A stretch of 64,000 bases of DNA from Leptolyngbya sp. PCC 7375 (GTDB lineage Bacteria > Cyanobacteriota > Cyanobacteriia > Phormidesmidales > Phormidesmidaceae). The translations under genes were made by a program, and so were the position numbers. Positions 16,351-25,039 of this stretch are shown here, one piece after another (position 1 is the first letter of the stretch; each line of letters starts with the position of its first letter). The notes under the pieces are model-generated. The model saw nothing but the letters and a program-made list of their open reading frames with translations, did no database searches and was not told the DNA's origin. Location of the stretch: assembly GCF_000316115.1 (NCBI RefSeq), contig NZ_JH993797.1:5504486-5568485 (forward strand), written 5' to 3'.

Positions 16351-17274
16351 TTATTCTGCAGATTCGAATTCGGTCGATTCTGAAATCCAGAAAAAGTCTG
16401 CTAGCTCGGGAGTTGTCGCTGGTGGGTTCAGGAGCACACTATAGGCCACCAGGTCATCCCCCAGGCGTCGTTGCACCCGGCTAGGAATACCAAAACCAAA
16501 GACCACATGGCCTTCGCCCGCTAACACAATCACTTGGGTATCGGGAGCAGCCGTAACGTAATCAGCGATGGATTCAGCCATGGTTTCATCCCACAGCACC
16601 TGGGCAGCAAAGAAATTTTCAAAGCTGGGGCCGCTGTTGCCGTGACCGCCATGGTGACCAAATACTTGGGCTACCATCGCCTGATAGTTTTCATCACTGG
16701 TGTCAATGTCATCAATGGGAGGAATGTAGGTTAAATCGTCTCCCGTTAGGCTAGCTAAGCCCTGCCTGGCAACCTTCCGAGTAATTTCCCTGGGAGTATT
16801 CAGAGCAATCAACGGAATCTGATTGCTCTGGGCGTAGCGAATAATGGGGGCATACAGTTCCCAGTCAAATCCCCAGCGGGTTTCGTATTCGCTTTGCTCT
16901 ATCAGTTCTGCCTCGGTGATCTGACCAGCAATGTATTGATCTAACACTGACTGGAACGGACGCTGAAACATTTCCAGACCAATGGCAATATCACCATTGG
17001 CCCCATGCATCGCTTTGATGATCTCTAGCTGGGCCACGTGATCGGCTTTATCTGTATGGGTTTCGCCCAGGTAAATCACGCTGGCATCGGTGAGCGCAGT
17101 CAGAATTTCTTGATGTGATTGCTCCATGTCTGGCGCTGTTGGGGAGGTTTGTGCGATCGCATCCCCAGTTTCCATTGCCACTGATCTCACCGTTGAAAAA
17201 ATATGATATTGTCCCAGACCTAGGCCGACCATCAACAACGCTGTTCCACCACCCAGTAGCCAGGAAAGTCGCAC
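16351..17274 (-). CDS. ChaN/DUF399-family (Tiki-like) haem-binding protein
   Basis: The protein has 307 residues and a GTG start that opens directly into an N-terminal hydrophobic anchor (LLGGGTALLMVGLGLGQ). The DUF399 core has YLGETHTDKADH (about 70-81), GLEMFQRPFQ, EYETRWGFDWELYAPIIRYA and a late VIVLAGEGHVVFGFGIP. The GETH and GEGHV histidines are the conserved pair of the ChaN/TraB/Tiki superfamily. ChaN of Campylobacter binds haem in the outer membrane; cyanobacterial homologues are uncharacterised. It converges with the binding-protein gene (32-bp gap). Confidence 0.85.
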   Translation of the reverse strand: MRLSWLLGGGTALLMVGLGLGQYHIFSTVRSVAMETGDAIAQTSPTAPDMEQSHQEILTALTDASVIYLGETHTDKADHVAQLEIIKAMHGANGDIAIGLEMFQRPFQSVLDQYIAGQITEAELIEQSEYETRWGFDWELYAPIIRYAQSNQIPLIALNTPREITRKVARQGLASLTGDDLTYIPPIDDIDTSDENYQAMVAQVFGHHGGHGNSGPSFENFFAAQVLWDETMAESIADYVTAAPDTQVIVLAGEGHVVFGFGIPSRVQRRLGDDLVAYSVLLNPPATTPELADFFWISESTEFESAE

Positions 17275-17606
17275 AGGCTAAACTCCATCAAAACAATTTA
17301 TTAGACGTAGTCTAGCCCAGATTTTCTAAGGGCGGTTTTCGAGCAGCTTGATATATAGGCAGTTCATACGTAGCAGTTCCCAGTTGAGATGAATACAGTC
17401 AGTGTGTAAGAGAGTGAGTGGTGAATAGTGAGCGGGGTGTATGCACGTCGGTGGGAATCACGATAAAAAGTAGGAATAGAATTAAAGCCATAGAAGCCCC
17501 AAAAGTTAGCGCGTTAAACGCGCACGCAAGGGATAGTGAAAATCTCTTGCCAGGGTTGACTTCAAGCAGATAGGTTACTAATGTCGCATCCAAAGTCACT
17601 TAATTC
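17275..17606. other. Intergenic region with short palindrome
   Basis: This 332-bp divergent spacer separates the ChaN-like gene (minus) and the aldo/keto reductase (plus). It contains a 15-nt odd-centred palindrome GCGCGTT-A-AACGCGC at 17509-17523, about 85 bp before the reductase ATG, which could be an operator. A 66-codon minus-strand frame at 17399-17599 has a hydrophobic stretch but no supporting start signal and is not called. Confidence 0.45.
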
Positions 17607-18593
17607 ATGACCGCCACTGCTGCCACCACCACAATTACGCTACCTGAAATGGGCTGTGGCACCTGGGCTTGGGGCAATCGCTTGTTCTGGGGCTATAACG
17701 AGAGTATGGATGATGACCTGCAGCAGGTATTCAACTGTTGCGTAGAAAATGGCGTCACCCTATTTGATACGGGTGATTCCTATGGCACTGGTAAACTCAA
17801 TGGCCAAAGTGAAAAACTGTTGGGGAAATTTAGCCAGGTCTATGAAGGCCCGAATAAAGAGAATATTTGTTTAGCCACCAAGCTAGCCGCTTATCCGTGG
17901 CGATTAACCCGAGGCATGATGGTCAACGCCGGGCGAGCATCCAAAGAACGTATGGGTCGTCTGGATATTGCCCAGATGCACTGGCCCACTGCCAACTACT
18001 TTCCCTGGCAAGAAGGTCCCCTTTTAGATGGTCTGGCAGATCTATATGAGCAAGGTTTAGTCAAAGGCGTAGGACTGTCAAACTACGGTCCCAAACGTCT
18101 GCGCTGGGTGCATAAACGTTTTTCAGAACGGGGCATTCCAATCACCTCCTTACAGGTACAGTATTCGCTGTTATCGACCTATCCGGTGACCGAGTTAGGG
18201 TTAAAGGAATTCTGTGATGAACTGGGCATCCAGATGATTGCCTACAGCCCGCTTGGGTTGGGACTACTGACGGGTAAGTATGGGGAAAATACGCCTAAAC
18301 CAAAAGGTTTTCGGGGTATTTTGTTTCGGCAATTACTGCCAGGCATTCAACCGTTGCTGGACTGTTTGCGAGAAGTGGCTACAGAGCGGGACAAAACTAT
18401 GGCCCAAACATCTCTTAATTGGTGTATCTGCAAAGGCACAACGCCAATTCCGGGGGCTAAAACGTTAGACCAAGCAAAGCAGAATATTGGTGCCATGGGA
18501 TGGAGATTGAGTCCTAGCGAAGTGGATGAGCTCGATCGTGCTGCGGCTAACTCTGACAAGCAAATGGTGCAAAATATTTTTCAGACTCGGTGA
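17607..18593 (+). CDS. Aldo/keto reductase
   Basis: The 328-residue protein is an (alpha/beta)8 barrel oxidoreductase using NADPH. The catalytic tetrad is visible: Asp and Tyr in LFDTGDSYG (about residues 52-60), Lys in CLATKLA (about 91) and His in AQMHWP (about 124). The C-terminal nucleotide-binding segment TTPIPGAKTLDQAKQN (about 282-297) is also conserved. It is not related in detail to the iron-sulfur aldo/keto reductase at the window start. Substrate unknown; cyanobacterial homologues are annotated only by family. Confidence 0.92.
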   Translation: MTATAATTTITLPEMGCGTWAWGNRLFWGYNESMDDDLQQVFNCCVENGVTLFDTGDSYGTGKLNGQSEKLLGKFSQVYEGPNKENICLATKLAAYPWRLTRGMMVNAGRASKERMGRLDIAQMHWPTANYFPWQEGPLLDGLADLYEQGLVKGVGLSNYGPKRLRWVHKRFSERGIPITSLQVQYSLLSTYPVTELGLKEFCDELGIQMIAYSPLGLGLLTGKYGENTPKPKGFRGILFRQLLPGIQPLLDCLREVATERDKTMAQTSLNWCICKGTTPIPGAKTLDQAKQNIGAMGWRLSPSEVDELDRAAANSDKQMVQNIFQTR

Positions 18594-18851
18594 TTTTACC
18601 AGGCTGGCAGGTTTATGTAGATATGTAAGTGGGAGTATTGAGTCGTAAATTCGCCCCTCTCAGACAGATTAAGCATATTTCACCACGAGATCGGCTGTGT
18701 TCATAGGGAACCTTAAAGTTACGTAAATCTAAGGGACTAGATATGCCCAACTAGCAAGTCATAGTCGGTTATGTGTAAAGTCTTAACTGCTTAGCGTGCC
18801 GCCAATCTAAGCCCAAAAGCTGGCTTTCTGGCTAAGCAAATTTAGGTTTCT
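18594..18851. other. Intergenic region with no supported gene
   Basis: The gap between the aldo/keto reductase stop and the small ORF/terminator described next shows no repeat or recognisable RNA gene. Together with the next feature it makes a stretch of about 400 bp whose transcript could be a small RNA ending at the hairpin at 18913-18940. Confidence 0.35.
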
Positions 18852-18968
18852 ATGTCTATTGACCTGGCAGATGTCAGGCTCACTATGTCCCCAGTTAAAT
18901 CGAGATTACGCTGGATAGCCGCATGGCTATCCTTTTTTTTGGCTATAGCCATCCTTGGTTTTGAATGA
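18852..18968 (+). CDS. Possible 38-residue membrane microprotein (overlaps a terminator-like hairpin)
   Basis: ATG at 18852 to TGA at 18966-18968 encodes 38 residues: a polar, basic N-terminal half and one hydrophobic helix (about 21-37, WIAAWLSFFLAIAILGF). The ribosome site is weak (AGG near 18844). The same DNA forms an 8-bp perfect hairpin followed by eight T (18913-18940), which would stop transcription within the frame. The two readings conflict; neither is proven. No named small photosynthetic subunit matches it. Confidence 0.25.
   Translation: MSIDLADVRLTMSPVKSRLRWIAAWLSFFLAIAILGFE
18913..18940 (+). terminator. Terminator-like hairpin with T8
   Basis: GGATAGCC (18913-18920), loop GCAT, GGCTATCC (18925-18932), then eight T. 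It would act on plus-strand transcripts arriving from the aldo/keto reductase 320 bp upstream, or end an independent small RNA. Confidence 0.6.
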
Positions 18969-19001
18969 TTCCCAAACTTTCTTTTCTTTGAGGTAAGAGA
19001 C

Positions 19002-22000
19002 TTAGAGGGAGGCCCCCCAACCTTTAATCTTCTCTGCCAACGCCCTTGGTGCCACCTCTAATACAGTCCCATCAAGCCCTAACGCTTCCTCAAACTTTGC
19101 CACTGCGCCATTCACATCCTGCTGGTAATAGGCCAGCGCTTTACCCTGGGCCACCAAAAACTCCGCCCGCTCGCCTCGGGTCCACGCATGGTCCATACAC
19201 ACCTGGCAGGCTCTCTGAGCTGTATCGCTTCTAGGAATAAGCAAGTCCCTATGGTGAATAAGCTGTTTACAGCAGCGGTGAAGCCAGTCTTGCCAAGAGA
19301 TACTATCCCAAAACCATAAAACCCCATCTTTCCATGAACTATTTTGATGCAGGAATCCCGAAAATACGATCTGATTTCCCACAGGGCTAACTGCTAATGC
19401 AGTCAAACCCCATCCTTGATGCTCAATAGGTTCACCAATAGGTTCACCAATAGGTCTACCATCACAGGCCCACAAACGTATTGTCCGGTCATGGCTACCA
19501 GATACTATCCAGTCATCTTTAGGACTAAATGCAACAAATGTTACTGGGCTAAGGTGTCCCTGCATCGGCTCACCAATAGGCTTTCCGTCATAATCCCAGC
19601 GTTGCAGATTATTATTACTATCCCCGGAAATCAGTAGGTCTCCGGCTGAATTGAATGCAAGAGCATTGACATGATTGCTTATCTGAGTTTTTGATTGAGT
19701 TATCAGCTCTCCTACAGAATTCCAAATACAGAGGTAATGATCATAAGAACCAGATGCAAACTTAGTTCCATCTGGGTTAAATGCTACAGTTTCAACTTCC
19801 TCGTCATGGGCAGGAATTGGTTCTCCTAAAAGATTTCCATCTTGATCCCAAATTCGTAATTTCTTGTCTGAGCTCCCTGACACAAAACGTTCTCCACTTG
19901 GGCTAAATGCCAATGCATTGATGCAGGCTTTGACTGGAATTGGTTCTCCTAAAGGATTTCCATCTTGATCCCAGATTCGTAATTTCTTGTCTGAGCCACC
20001 TGACACAAAGCGTTCTCCATTTGGACTAAATGCCAAAGCCCAAATGGTATCTTTATGTCCACTGAGCATTTGACCAATCGCACAACCCTGTGAATCCCAA
20101 ATTCGTAGCGTTGTATCAGAACTACCCGAAACCAATTTTTCACCTGTTGGGCTGAATGCTAAAGCATTAATTGCAGCTGAATGAGCCTGAATAGATTTAA
20201 GAATAGGATTACCTTGAGTATTCCAAATGCGCAATGTGTGATCAGCGCTACCCGATACAATCCGTCCTTCAGTTGGACTAAATGCCACAGAGTAAACTAG
20301 ACCATGGTGACCATAGAGTGGTTTATCAACTAATGTGCCATCAAGATCCCATAAGCGTACGGTATGGTCTCGACTACTCGATACAATTTGCTCGCCATCA
20401 GGGCTAAACGCCACGGAGTAAACTAAGTCATCATGACCATAAAATTGCTGGATGCATTTACCGTCTAACTCCCAAAGGTGTAGTCTTTTGTCTGCACCAC
20501 CTGAAATAATTCGATTTCCATCTGGATTGAAGGCTACGGATCTAACCCAATCACTATGGCCTTCAAATGGTTCGCCAATAGAATTGCCTTTCAAATCCCA
20601 CAGCCGCAAAGTATTATCGGCACCACCTGATACGATACGATTCCCATCTGGACTAAACGCTACAGAATAAACTGAGCCTTCATGCGCCTCGATTGGAGAC
20701 CCTAAAGGCAGACCATTTGCATCCCAAAATCGTAATGTGCCGTCATCGCTGGTTGAAATAATTCGGTCCCCCTGAGGACTGAAGGCTACTGATAATACAG
20801 AGCCAAGATGTCCCTCTAGCGGAGAACCAATCGACTGACCGTCAATGCTCCACAAGCGTAAGTTTGTATCCCGACTACCAGACACAATACGAGAACCATC
20901 TGGGCTGAACGCTACAGACCAAATCCAGTCACTGTGCCCTACCCAAGGTTTACCAATGGGATTCCCCCTAGAGTCCCAAAGCCTCAACGTAGAGTCCGCG
21001 CTACCAGACACAATACGAGAACCATCTGGGCTAAACGCTACAGACCAAATTGCATCCCCATGGCCTTGCATTTTTGCAACTTCTCGCAAATTTCTCCAGG
21101 TACGATTCAGAGCATCCTTGATTGGATATCGAACTTCCCCTTTGAAAGACTTCAAACTATAGCCCACAGCATCAATTGCATCCAAAGTAGCCTCAACCGT
21201 GTATTGAGGCATATTAGTGAGTTTGGATCGAATCTTACTCGCCTCAGCCTCAAGATGAACTTCAGCTAACGCCTGCTTAAGTTTGGCTACATTTTCCTGC
21301 TCCTGTTCGTCGCTCCGGGTAAAAAAGGATCGCACCTCGCCCCGAGGCAACAAAACATTCGCCAGCTGAGCATCCAGGTCTCGCCATTCTTCTAATAAGC
21401 CACCCTGGAGCAAATATTTATCATTTTTTTCCCTATCGACCCATTCGTCGTAAGCGTCTTCCAATCGCTGCACCAGTCGTCGCTGGTCTCGGTTTTCTTG
21501 CCGCCACTGACCAAATCGCTGCCAACCCGCCATCAATGCTTCATGGGCAATATCCACATAGCCGCTGGTTTCATCTCCATCGGTCACCAGCAGCCGACCT
21601 GCCACAAAGCCATCGATCACATATTGAATTGTCTCTTTATCAACCTCGTTTGTTCCCAGGTCTAGCAGTTCTATCTTTAACCGTCGTCGCCGCGTATCTT
21701 TTTGATTGCGGCCAATACGTACCAGCGCCAAACATACCTGTTTAATCCTTTTTTGCTCTGATTCCGATAGCTTGGCATATTCCTCTTCAGCACGTTTATT
21801 CAAGGCTCCCTTAAGTCCCTGCATTTGCCGATAGGCTGCTGCCGTCAGCAACCGCTCGTCGCGATCGCGTCGTTCCCATAGCTCAGTCAGGGCAAACTCC
21901 AACAGCGGTAAACTATTGGGCTCCGTTTCCACATCATTCAAAATCAGCTCTAGCAGCCCTGGCCCAAAGGCGTACCCCTGAGTCTGGGCTGGTTTCACAA

Positions 22001-23372
22001 TGGCATCGGTTAGGTTCTGTGCCTGCAAAGGCCCCAAATAAACCGTCTGCTGCTGCACCACATTAGGCGGCTGCCCCGTCGCCAACCACGGGTCAATAAA
22101 GTCTGACCGCATGGTGGTAACCACCTTTAGCCGAGACTCTGGCAAACCACTAACTGCCAAAATCTGCTGAATAAACTCAGTCTGCTCATCCGGCAGCGGC
22201 TGCCCCTTAGGAGCCGGGCCTCCCTCTTTCCGCAGGGTAAACACTTCCTCAAACTGATCCACCAATAGCAAAAGGTGCTCAGATCCTGGCAAAGCCTCAG
22301 CCCAAATCCTCAGACCATCATCATCAAATACCTTGGTTAATCGCTGCTGCTCTCGCCGCGATAGATCGTCTTGTTTATCCAACCAATCCTTCACAGCCAA
22401 ACGCAGGCGTGTCATCGGCTGATCATCTGGCTTCATTACCAGTACATGCCAGCCAAAATCTTCCAGTTGTGGCAACAGCCCCGCCCGCACCACCGACGAT
22501 TTACCAATGCCCGATGGTCCCACCACCGGTACAAAGTTGCAGCGATCTAATCGATCAAAAATTTCGCTGACCTTCTCCGCCCGTCCATGGAAAAACTGTC
22601 TGGTTTGCCGCGTAAACGCATTTAACCCTTGATAAGGGCATTGATCACTCACCTGGTCCGGTTGAATCTGTTGCCGACGGTCTAACAACACAATGCTGCT
22701 GCCCCGCCCCAGATATACTGGCTCTTGCCGGGCTCCCCGCAGCTTATTTTCCGTAAAGCTCAGCACATCTGAGGTCGTCACTTTTCCCTGATGTTGCTGT
22801 AATGCCTCTAGCAATGCCCCCGTAAAAAAGCTATGCTCCGCCGACTTTAGGGCATAGGCTTTTTCAAAATTTCGACATGCCGCTGCAAAGAAACAGTTCT
22901 TTTTTGCCAGATCCTTCAAACTGTCTTCCAGCAGAGCATTCTCTATGGCAAACCCACTCTCACAGCAGTCCAAAAACATCACCAAACTGCTGAGGTTGGC
23001 CTTTTTGATTAGATTGTTTAACCAGGTAAACGACACTCCATTGCTAGAGGCAACAATCGTTTTCCCCTCCAGGGTCACCTCACAGTCATAGGTAGCCAAA
23101 AACCCCTTTTGCTCAAACTCATCCCCTGCCGCCAAGCCATGGCCCGTAAAATACAGCAGCAAGTCGTTATCCTTAGCTTGCTGAAGGATTACCTGCTTGA
23201 GTGTCTCCTTTAAATTCGCTGCCGTTACTTTGCGATTGAGTAACCGAACTGCCTGAAAATTTCCTTCTGCCTTGAGCAAATCATGCACCGTCTGTGCATC
23301 ATTCACCGGCTTAGACAAATCCTTCAGATATTTATAATCACCAATACCAACGACTAGGGCATATCGCTTCAT
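19002..23372 (-). CDS. Caspase-like protease / STAND NTPase / WD40-repeat protein
   Basis: The protein has 1456 residues with domains in order. First is a peptidase C14 caspase-like domain (about 1-235) with catalytic His in YFTGHGLA (H78) and Cys in LDCCESG (C137). Then comes a STAND-type NTPase (about 245-620), introduced by CPYQGLNAF and FFHGRAEKV, with Walker A GPSGIGKSS (about 285-293) and Walker B LLLLVDQFEE. A helical linker follows (about 620-765), then fourteen WD40 repeats (about 770-1370), enough for two seven-bladed propellers, and a short C-terminal helical segment with a TPR-like EALGLDG. The plan is sensor (WD40), switch (STAND) and effector (protease), as in cyanobacterial metacaspase-like proteins linked to programmed cell death and probably defence. 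The active site looks intact. No neighbour clearly shares an operon. Confidence 0.9.
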   Translation of the reverse strand: MKRYALVVGIGDYKYLKDLSKPVNDAQTVHDLLKAEGNFQAVRLLNRKVTAANLKETLKQVILQQAKDNDLLLYFTGHGLAAGDEFEQKGFLATYDCEVTLEGKTIVASSNGVSFTWLNNLIKKANLSSLVMFLDCCESGFAIENALLEDSLKDLAKKNCFFAAACRNFEKAYALKSAEHSFFTGALLEALQQHQGKVTTSDVLSFTENKLRGARQEPVYLGRGSSIVLLDRRQQIQPDQVSDQCPYQGLNAFTRQTRQFFHGRAEKVSEIFDRLDRCNFVPVVGPSGIGKSSVVRAGLLPQLEDFGWHVLVMKPDDQPMTRLRLAVKDWLDKQDDLSRREQQRLTKVFDDDGLRIWAEALPGSEHLLLLVDQFEEVFTLRKEGGPAPKGQPLPDEQTEFIQQILAVSGLPESRLKVVTTMRSDFIDPWLATGQPPNVVQQQTVYLGPLQAQNLTDAIVKPAQTQGYAFGPGLLELILNDVETEPNSLPLLEFALTELWERRDRDERLLTAAAYRQMQGLKGALNKRAEEEYAKLSESEQKRIKQVCLALVRIGRNQKDTRRRRLKIELLDLGTNEVDKETIQYVIDGFVAGRLLVTDGDETSGYVDIAHEALMAGWQRFGQWRQENRDQRRLVQRLEDAYDEWVDREKNDKYLLQGGLLEEWRDLDAQLANVLLPRGEVRSFFTRSDEQEQENVAKLKQALAEVHLEAEASKIRSKLTNMPQYTVEATLDAIDAVGYSLKSFKGEVRYPIKDALNRTWRNLREVAKMQGHGDAIWSVAFSPDGSRIVSGSADSTLRLWDSRGNPIGKPWVGHSDWIWSVAFSPDGSRIVSGSRDTNLRLWSIDGQSIGSPLEGHLGSVLSVAFSPQGDRIISTSDDGTLRFWDANGLPLGSPIEAHEGSVYSVAFSPDGNRIVSGGADNTLRLWDLKGNSIGEPFEGHSDWVRSVAFNPDGNRIISGGADKRLHLWELDGKCIQQFYGHDDLVYSVAFSPDGEQIVSSSRDHTVRLWDLDGTLVDKPLYGHHGLVYSVAFSPTEGRIVSGSADHTLRIWNTQGNPILKSIQAHSAAINALAFSPTGEKLVSGSSDTTLRIWDSQGCAIGQMLSGHKDTIWALAFSPNGERFVSGGSDKKLRIWDQDGNPLGEPIPVKACINALAFSPSGERFVSGSSDKKLRIWDQDGNLLGEPIPAHDEEVETVAFNPDGTKFASGSYDHYLCIWNSVGELITQSKTQISNHVNALAFNSAGDLLISGDSNNNLQRWDYDGKPIGEPMQGHLSPVTFVAFSPKDDWIVSGSHDRTIRLWACDGRPIGEPIGEPIEHQGWGLTALAVSPVGNQIVFSGFLHQNSSWKDGVLWFWDSISWQDWLHRCCKQLIHHRDLLIPRSDTAQRACQVCMDHAWTRGERAEFLVAQGKALAYYQQDVNGAVAKFEEALGLDGTVLEVAPRALAEKIKGWGASL
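19425..19460. repeat. Three 12-bp tandem units inside the WD40 gene
   Basis: AATAGGTTCACC occurs twice (19425-19436, 19437-19448), then AATAGGTCTACC (19449-19460). In the protein this yields a duplicated Gly-Glu-Pro-Ile in the linker after WD40 repeat 13. It looks like replication slippage that keeps the frame. Confidence 0.9.
19813..20039. repeat. Near-identical neighbouring WD40 repeat units
   Basis: The DNA of about 19813-19914 and 19936-20039 is nearly the same (offset 123 bp, exactly 41 codons). Both encode SDKKLRIWDQDGN and GERFVSG. This is a recent unit duplication or gene conversion within the propeller. Confidence 0.85.
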
Positions 23373-23530
23373 GCGAAGATATCAAGCTCTGCTCAGTGCT
23401 TCTACAATACCCAAAGAAAACTTGATAGATTCCGCAACCTACCTAAAATTAAGTCGCTTATCCTGGATGGCTGGATAGCTCAGGAATTTTTCCATACGCT
23501 AACCTATGGATACCGAACGGCTACGGTCCC

Positions 23531-24124
23531 ATGAATACCTTGCAAATCAAGCCTTCCACCACTCCCCTCGCCATTCAACTGCCAGGGATGACCCACCAGG
23601 ATTTTATTGAGTTTTGTCTGGCCAATCGTGAGCTGCGCATTGAGCGTACCGCCACCGGAGACATCATCGTGACACCACCAGCCTTTTCTGACACTAGCCA
23701 CAGCAACGGTCGCTTGATTCAGCAACTCTTTAACTGGGCCGACCAGGATGGCACAGGTATTGTATTCGAATCATCCGGTGGCTTTACCTTACCCAACGGA
23801 GCAACCCGATCTCCCGATGCGGCTTGGATCTTACTCCAGCGCTGGCATGCCCTAACACCAGAGCAACAAGCCTCCTTTGCACCCATCTGTCCTGATTTTG
23901 TCATTGAGCTGCGGTCAGCCAGCGATACGCTGAAAAGTTTGCAAACCAAAATGCAAGAGTATTTGGATAATGGCTTGCGCCTAGGCTTTTTGATTGACCG
24001 CAAGACAAAAACTGTCTACATCTATCGACCCGATCAAGCCGTCGTCACCATGGAGAACCCTGCAATTGTTAGCGGAGATCCTGAGCTACCTGCCTTAACA
24101 TTGACCATGAAGCAGATTTGGTAG
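23531..24124 (+). CDS. Uma2 family (DUF820) restriction-endonuclease-fold protein
   Basis: The 197-residue protein has the DUF820/Uma2 layout: an N-terminal helix with MTHQDFIEFCLAN, ELRIERTATGDIIVTPP, GGFTLPNGATRSPDAAWI (about 86-103; Asp98 of the PD motif), and PDFVIELRSASDTLKSLQTKMQEYLDNG (about 124-151, with the E-x-(K/R/S) part). The fold is PD-(D/E)xK-like. The family is hugely expanded in cyanobacteria, and its cellular role is not established despite the nuclease-like site. It is divergent from the caspase gene with a 158-bp gap; both belong to accessory families. Confidence 0.9.
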   Translation: MNTLQIKPSTTPLAIQLPGMTHQDFIEFCLANRELRIERTATGDIIVTPPAFSDTSHSNGRLIQQLFNWADQDGTGIVFESSGGFTLPNGATRSPDAAWILLQRWHALTPEQQASFAPICPDFVIELRSASDTLKSLQTKMQEYLDNGLRLGFLIDRKTKTVYIYRPDQAVVTMENPAIVSGDPELPALTLTMKQIW

Positions 24125-24134
24125 AACAAATCGC

Positions 24135-24992
24135 TTACCCATAACTGGCTAATGCCTTCAATAGTTTTCCATGCACCTCCGGCGATGAACCCACCACCAC
24201 GCCAGGCCACTTATAGTTCTCACAGTCACTCAGCGCAGGCAACGGATTCCCCTGATGATCGGTGATGATATAGCCCATTTCCTGAGCCATCCAGCTGAGG
24301 GCACCCCCATCAATAAATTGCCCCGCCGCCAAAATCGCGCCGGTCAAGTCGCCGGTCAATAAACCATTGGTATTGGGAATAGCTACTTCCTGTGAATAAT
24401 CAGTCTTGACACAAACCGCCTCGAATTGACCCTCTAACCTATCTCCCAGATGAGTTAGTGCCCAGCTAAGCAACACTTGATCTTTAGGGGTCTCTATTTT
24501 TAAAGGCTGACAGCTATCTAAATCATCGGCGAGCGTGCCGTAAAAGGTGCCTTGCCCTCGCAAGCTGTAGTAAAACCGATCTAACGCTGGGCTGAGGGCA
24601 ATGACTGCTTCGAAACTATCGGCATTGAGAACAGTCAGAATAATCTGATAATTCGGATGACCATCCATATAGAACCGAGTGCCGTCGATGGGGTCAAGGG
24701 TGACTAAATAGTCATCCTGAGGACCTAGCTCAATTGAACGAAAATACTTGGTGTTATAGGTTTTCTCAAACTCTTCACCATAGAAACGAATCTCTGGAAA
24801 CAGTGATAACAAGGTCACCTCAATAAAGGTTTGAATGGAAAGATCCGCATCGGTCAGAGCCGTTGCAAAAAAGTTCTCCGAGTCAAACTTATCGGGATGA
24901 ATTGCTATGCTGGCCTGGATTTTTCGAGCATAGCCTGCGGCTATTTTCAGGCTAGGCAATAGGGTCTCTAAAATTTCGCGTGGTGTGGGCAT
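24135..24992 (-). CDS. Inositol monophosphatase family protein
   Basis: The 285-residue protein has the metal-dependent phosphatase signatures: ALTDADLSIQTF (about 45-56), FYGEEFE (about 70-76; metal-binding Glu), LDPIDGTRFYMDG (about 99-111; the D-P-(I/L)-D-G-T motif) and late GGALSWMAQEMGY, where the usual W-D-x-A-A/P-x is altered (no Asp before the Ala/Ser segment). Substrates in the family include inositol phosphates, fructose-1,6-bisphosphate and PAP. The changed last motif makes substrate assignment unsafe. It converges with the Uma2 gene (10-bp gap). Confidence 0.82.
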   Translation of the reverse strand: MPTPREILETLLPSLKIAAGYARKIQASIAIHPDKFDSENFFATALTDADLSIQTFIEVTLLSLFPEIRFYGEEFEKTYNTKYFRSIELGPQDDYLVTLDPIDGTRFYMDGHPNYQIILTVLNADSFEAVIALSPALDRFYYSLRGQGTFYGTLADDLDSCQPLKIETPKDQVLLSWALTHLGDRLEGQFEAVCVKTDYSQEVAIPNTNGLLTGDLTGAILAAGQFIDGGALSWMAQEMGYIITDHQGNPLPALSDCENYKWPGVVVGSSPEVHGKLLKALASYG

Positions 24993-25039
24993 GGGGAATT
25001 TTGATGAATAATTTGTCGGGGCGTTTTTATGGGCGTTGT

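Noticed and set aside
17399..17599. A 66-codon minus-strand frame with a hydrophobic helix
   Set aside because: Its GTG start lacks a ribosome site, and no similarity to any small protein was recognised; it is in a promoter-like spacer.
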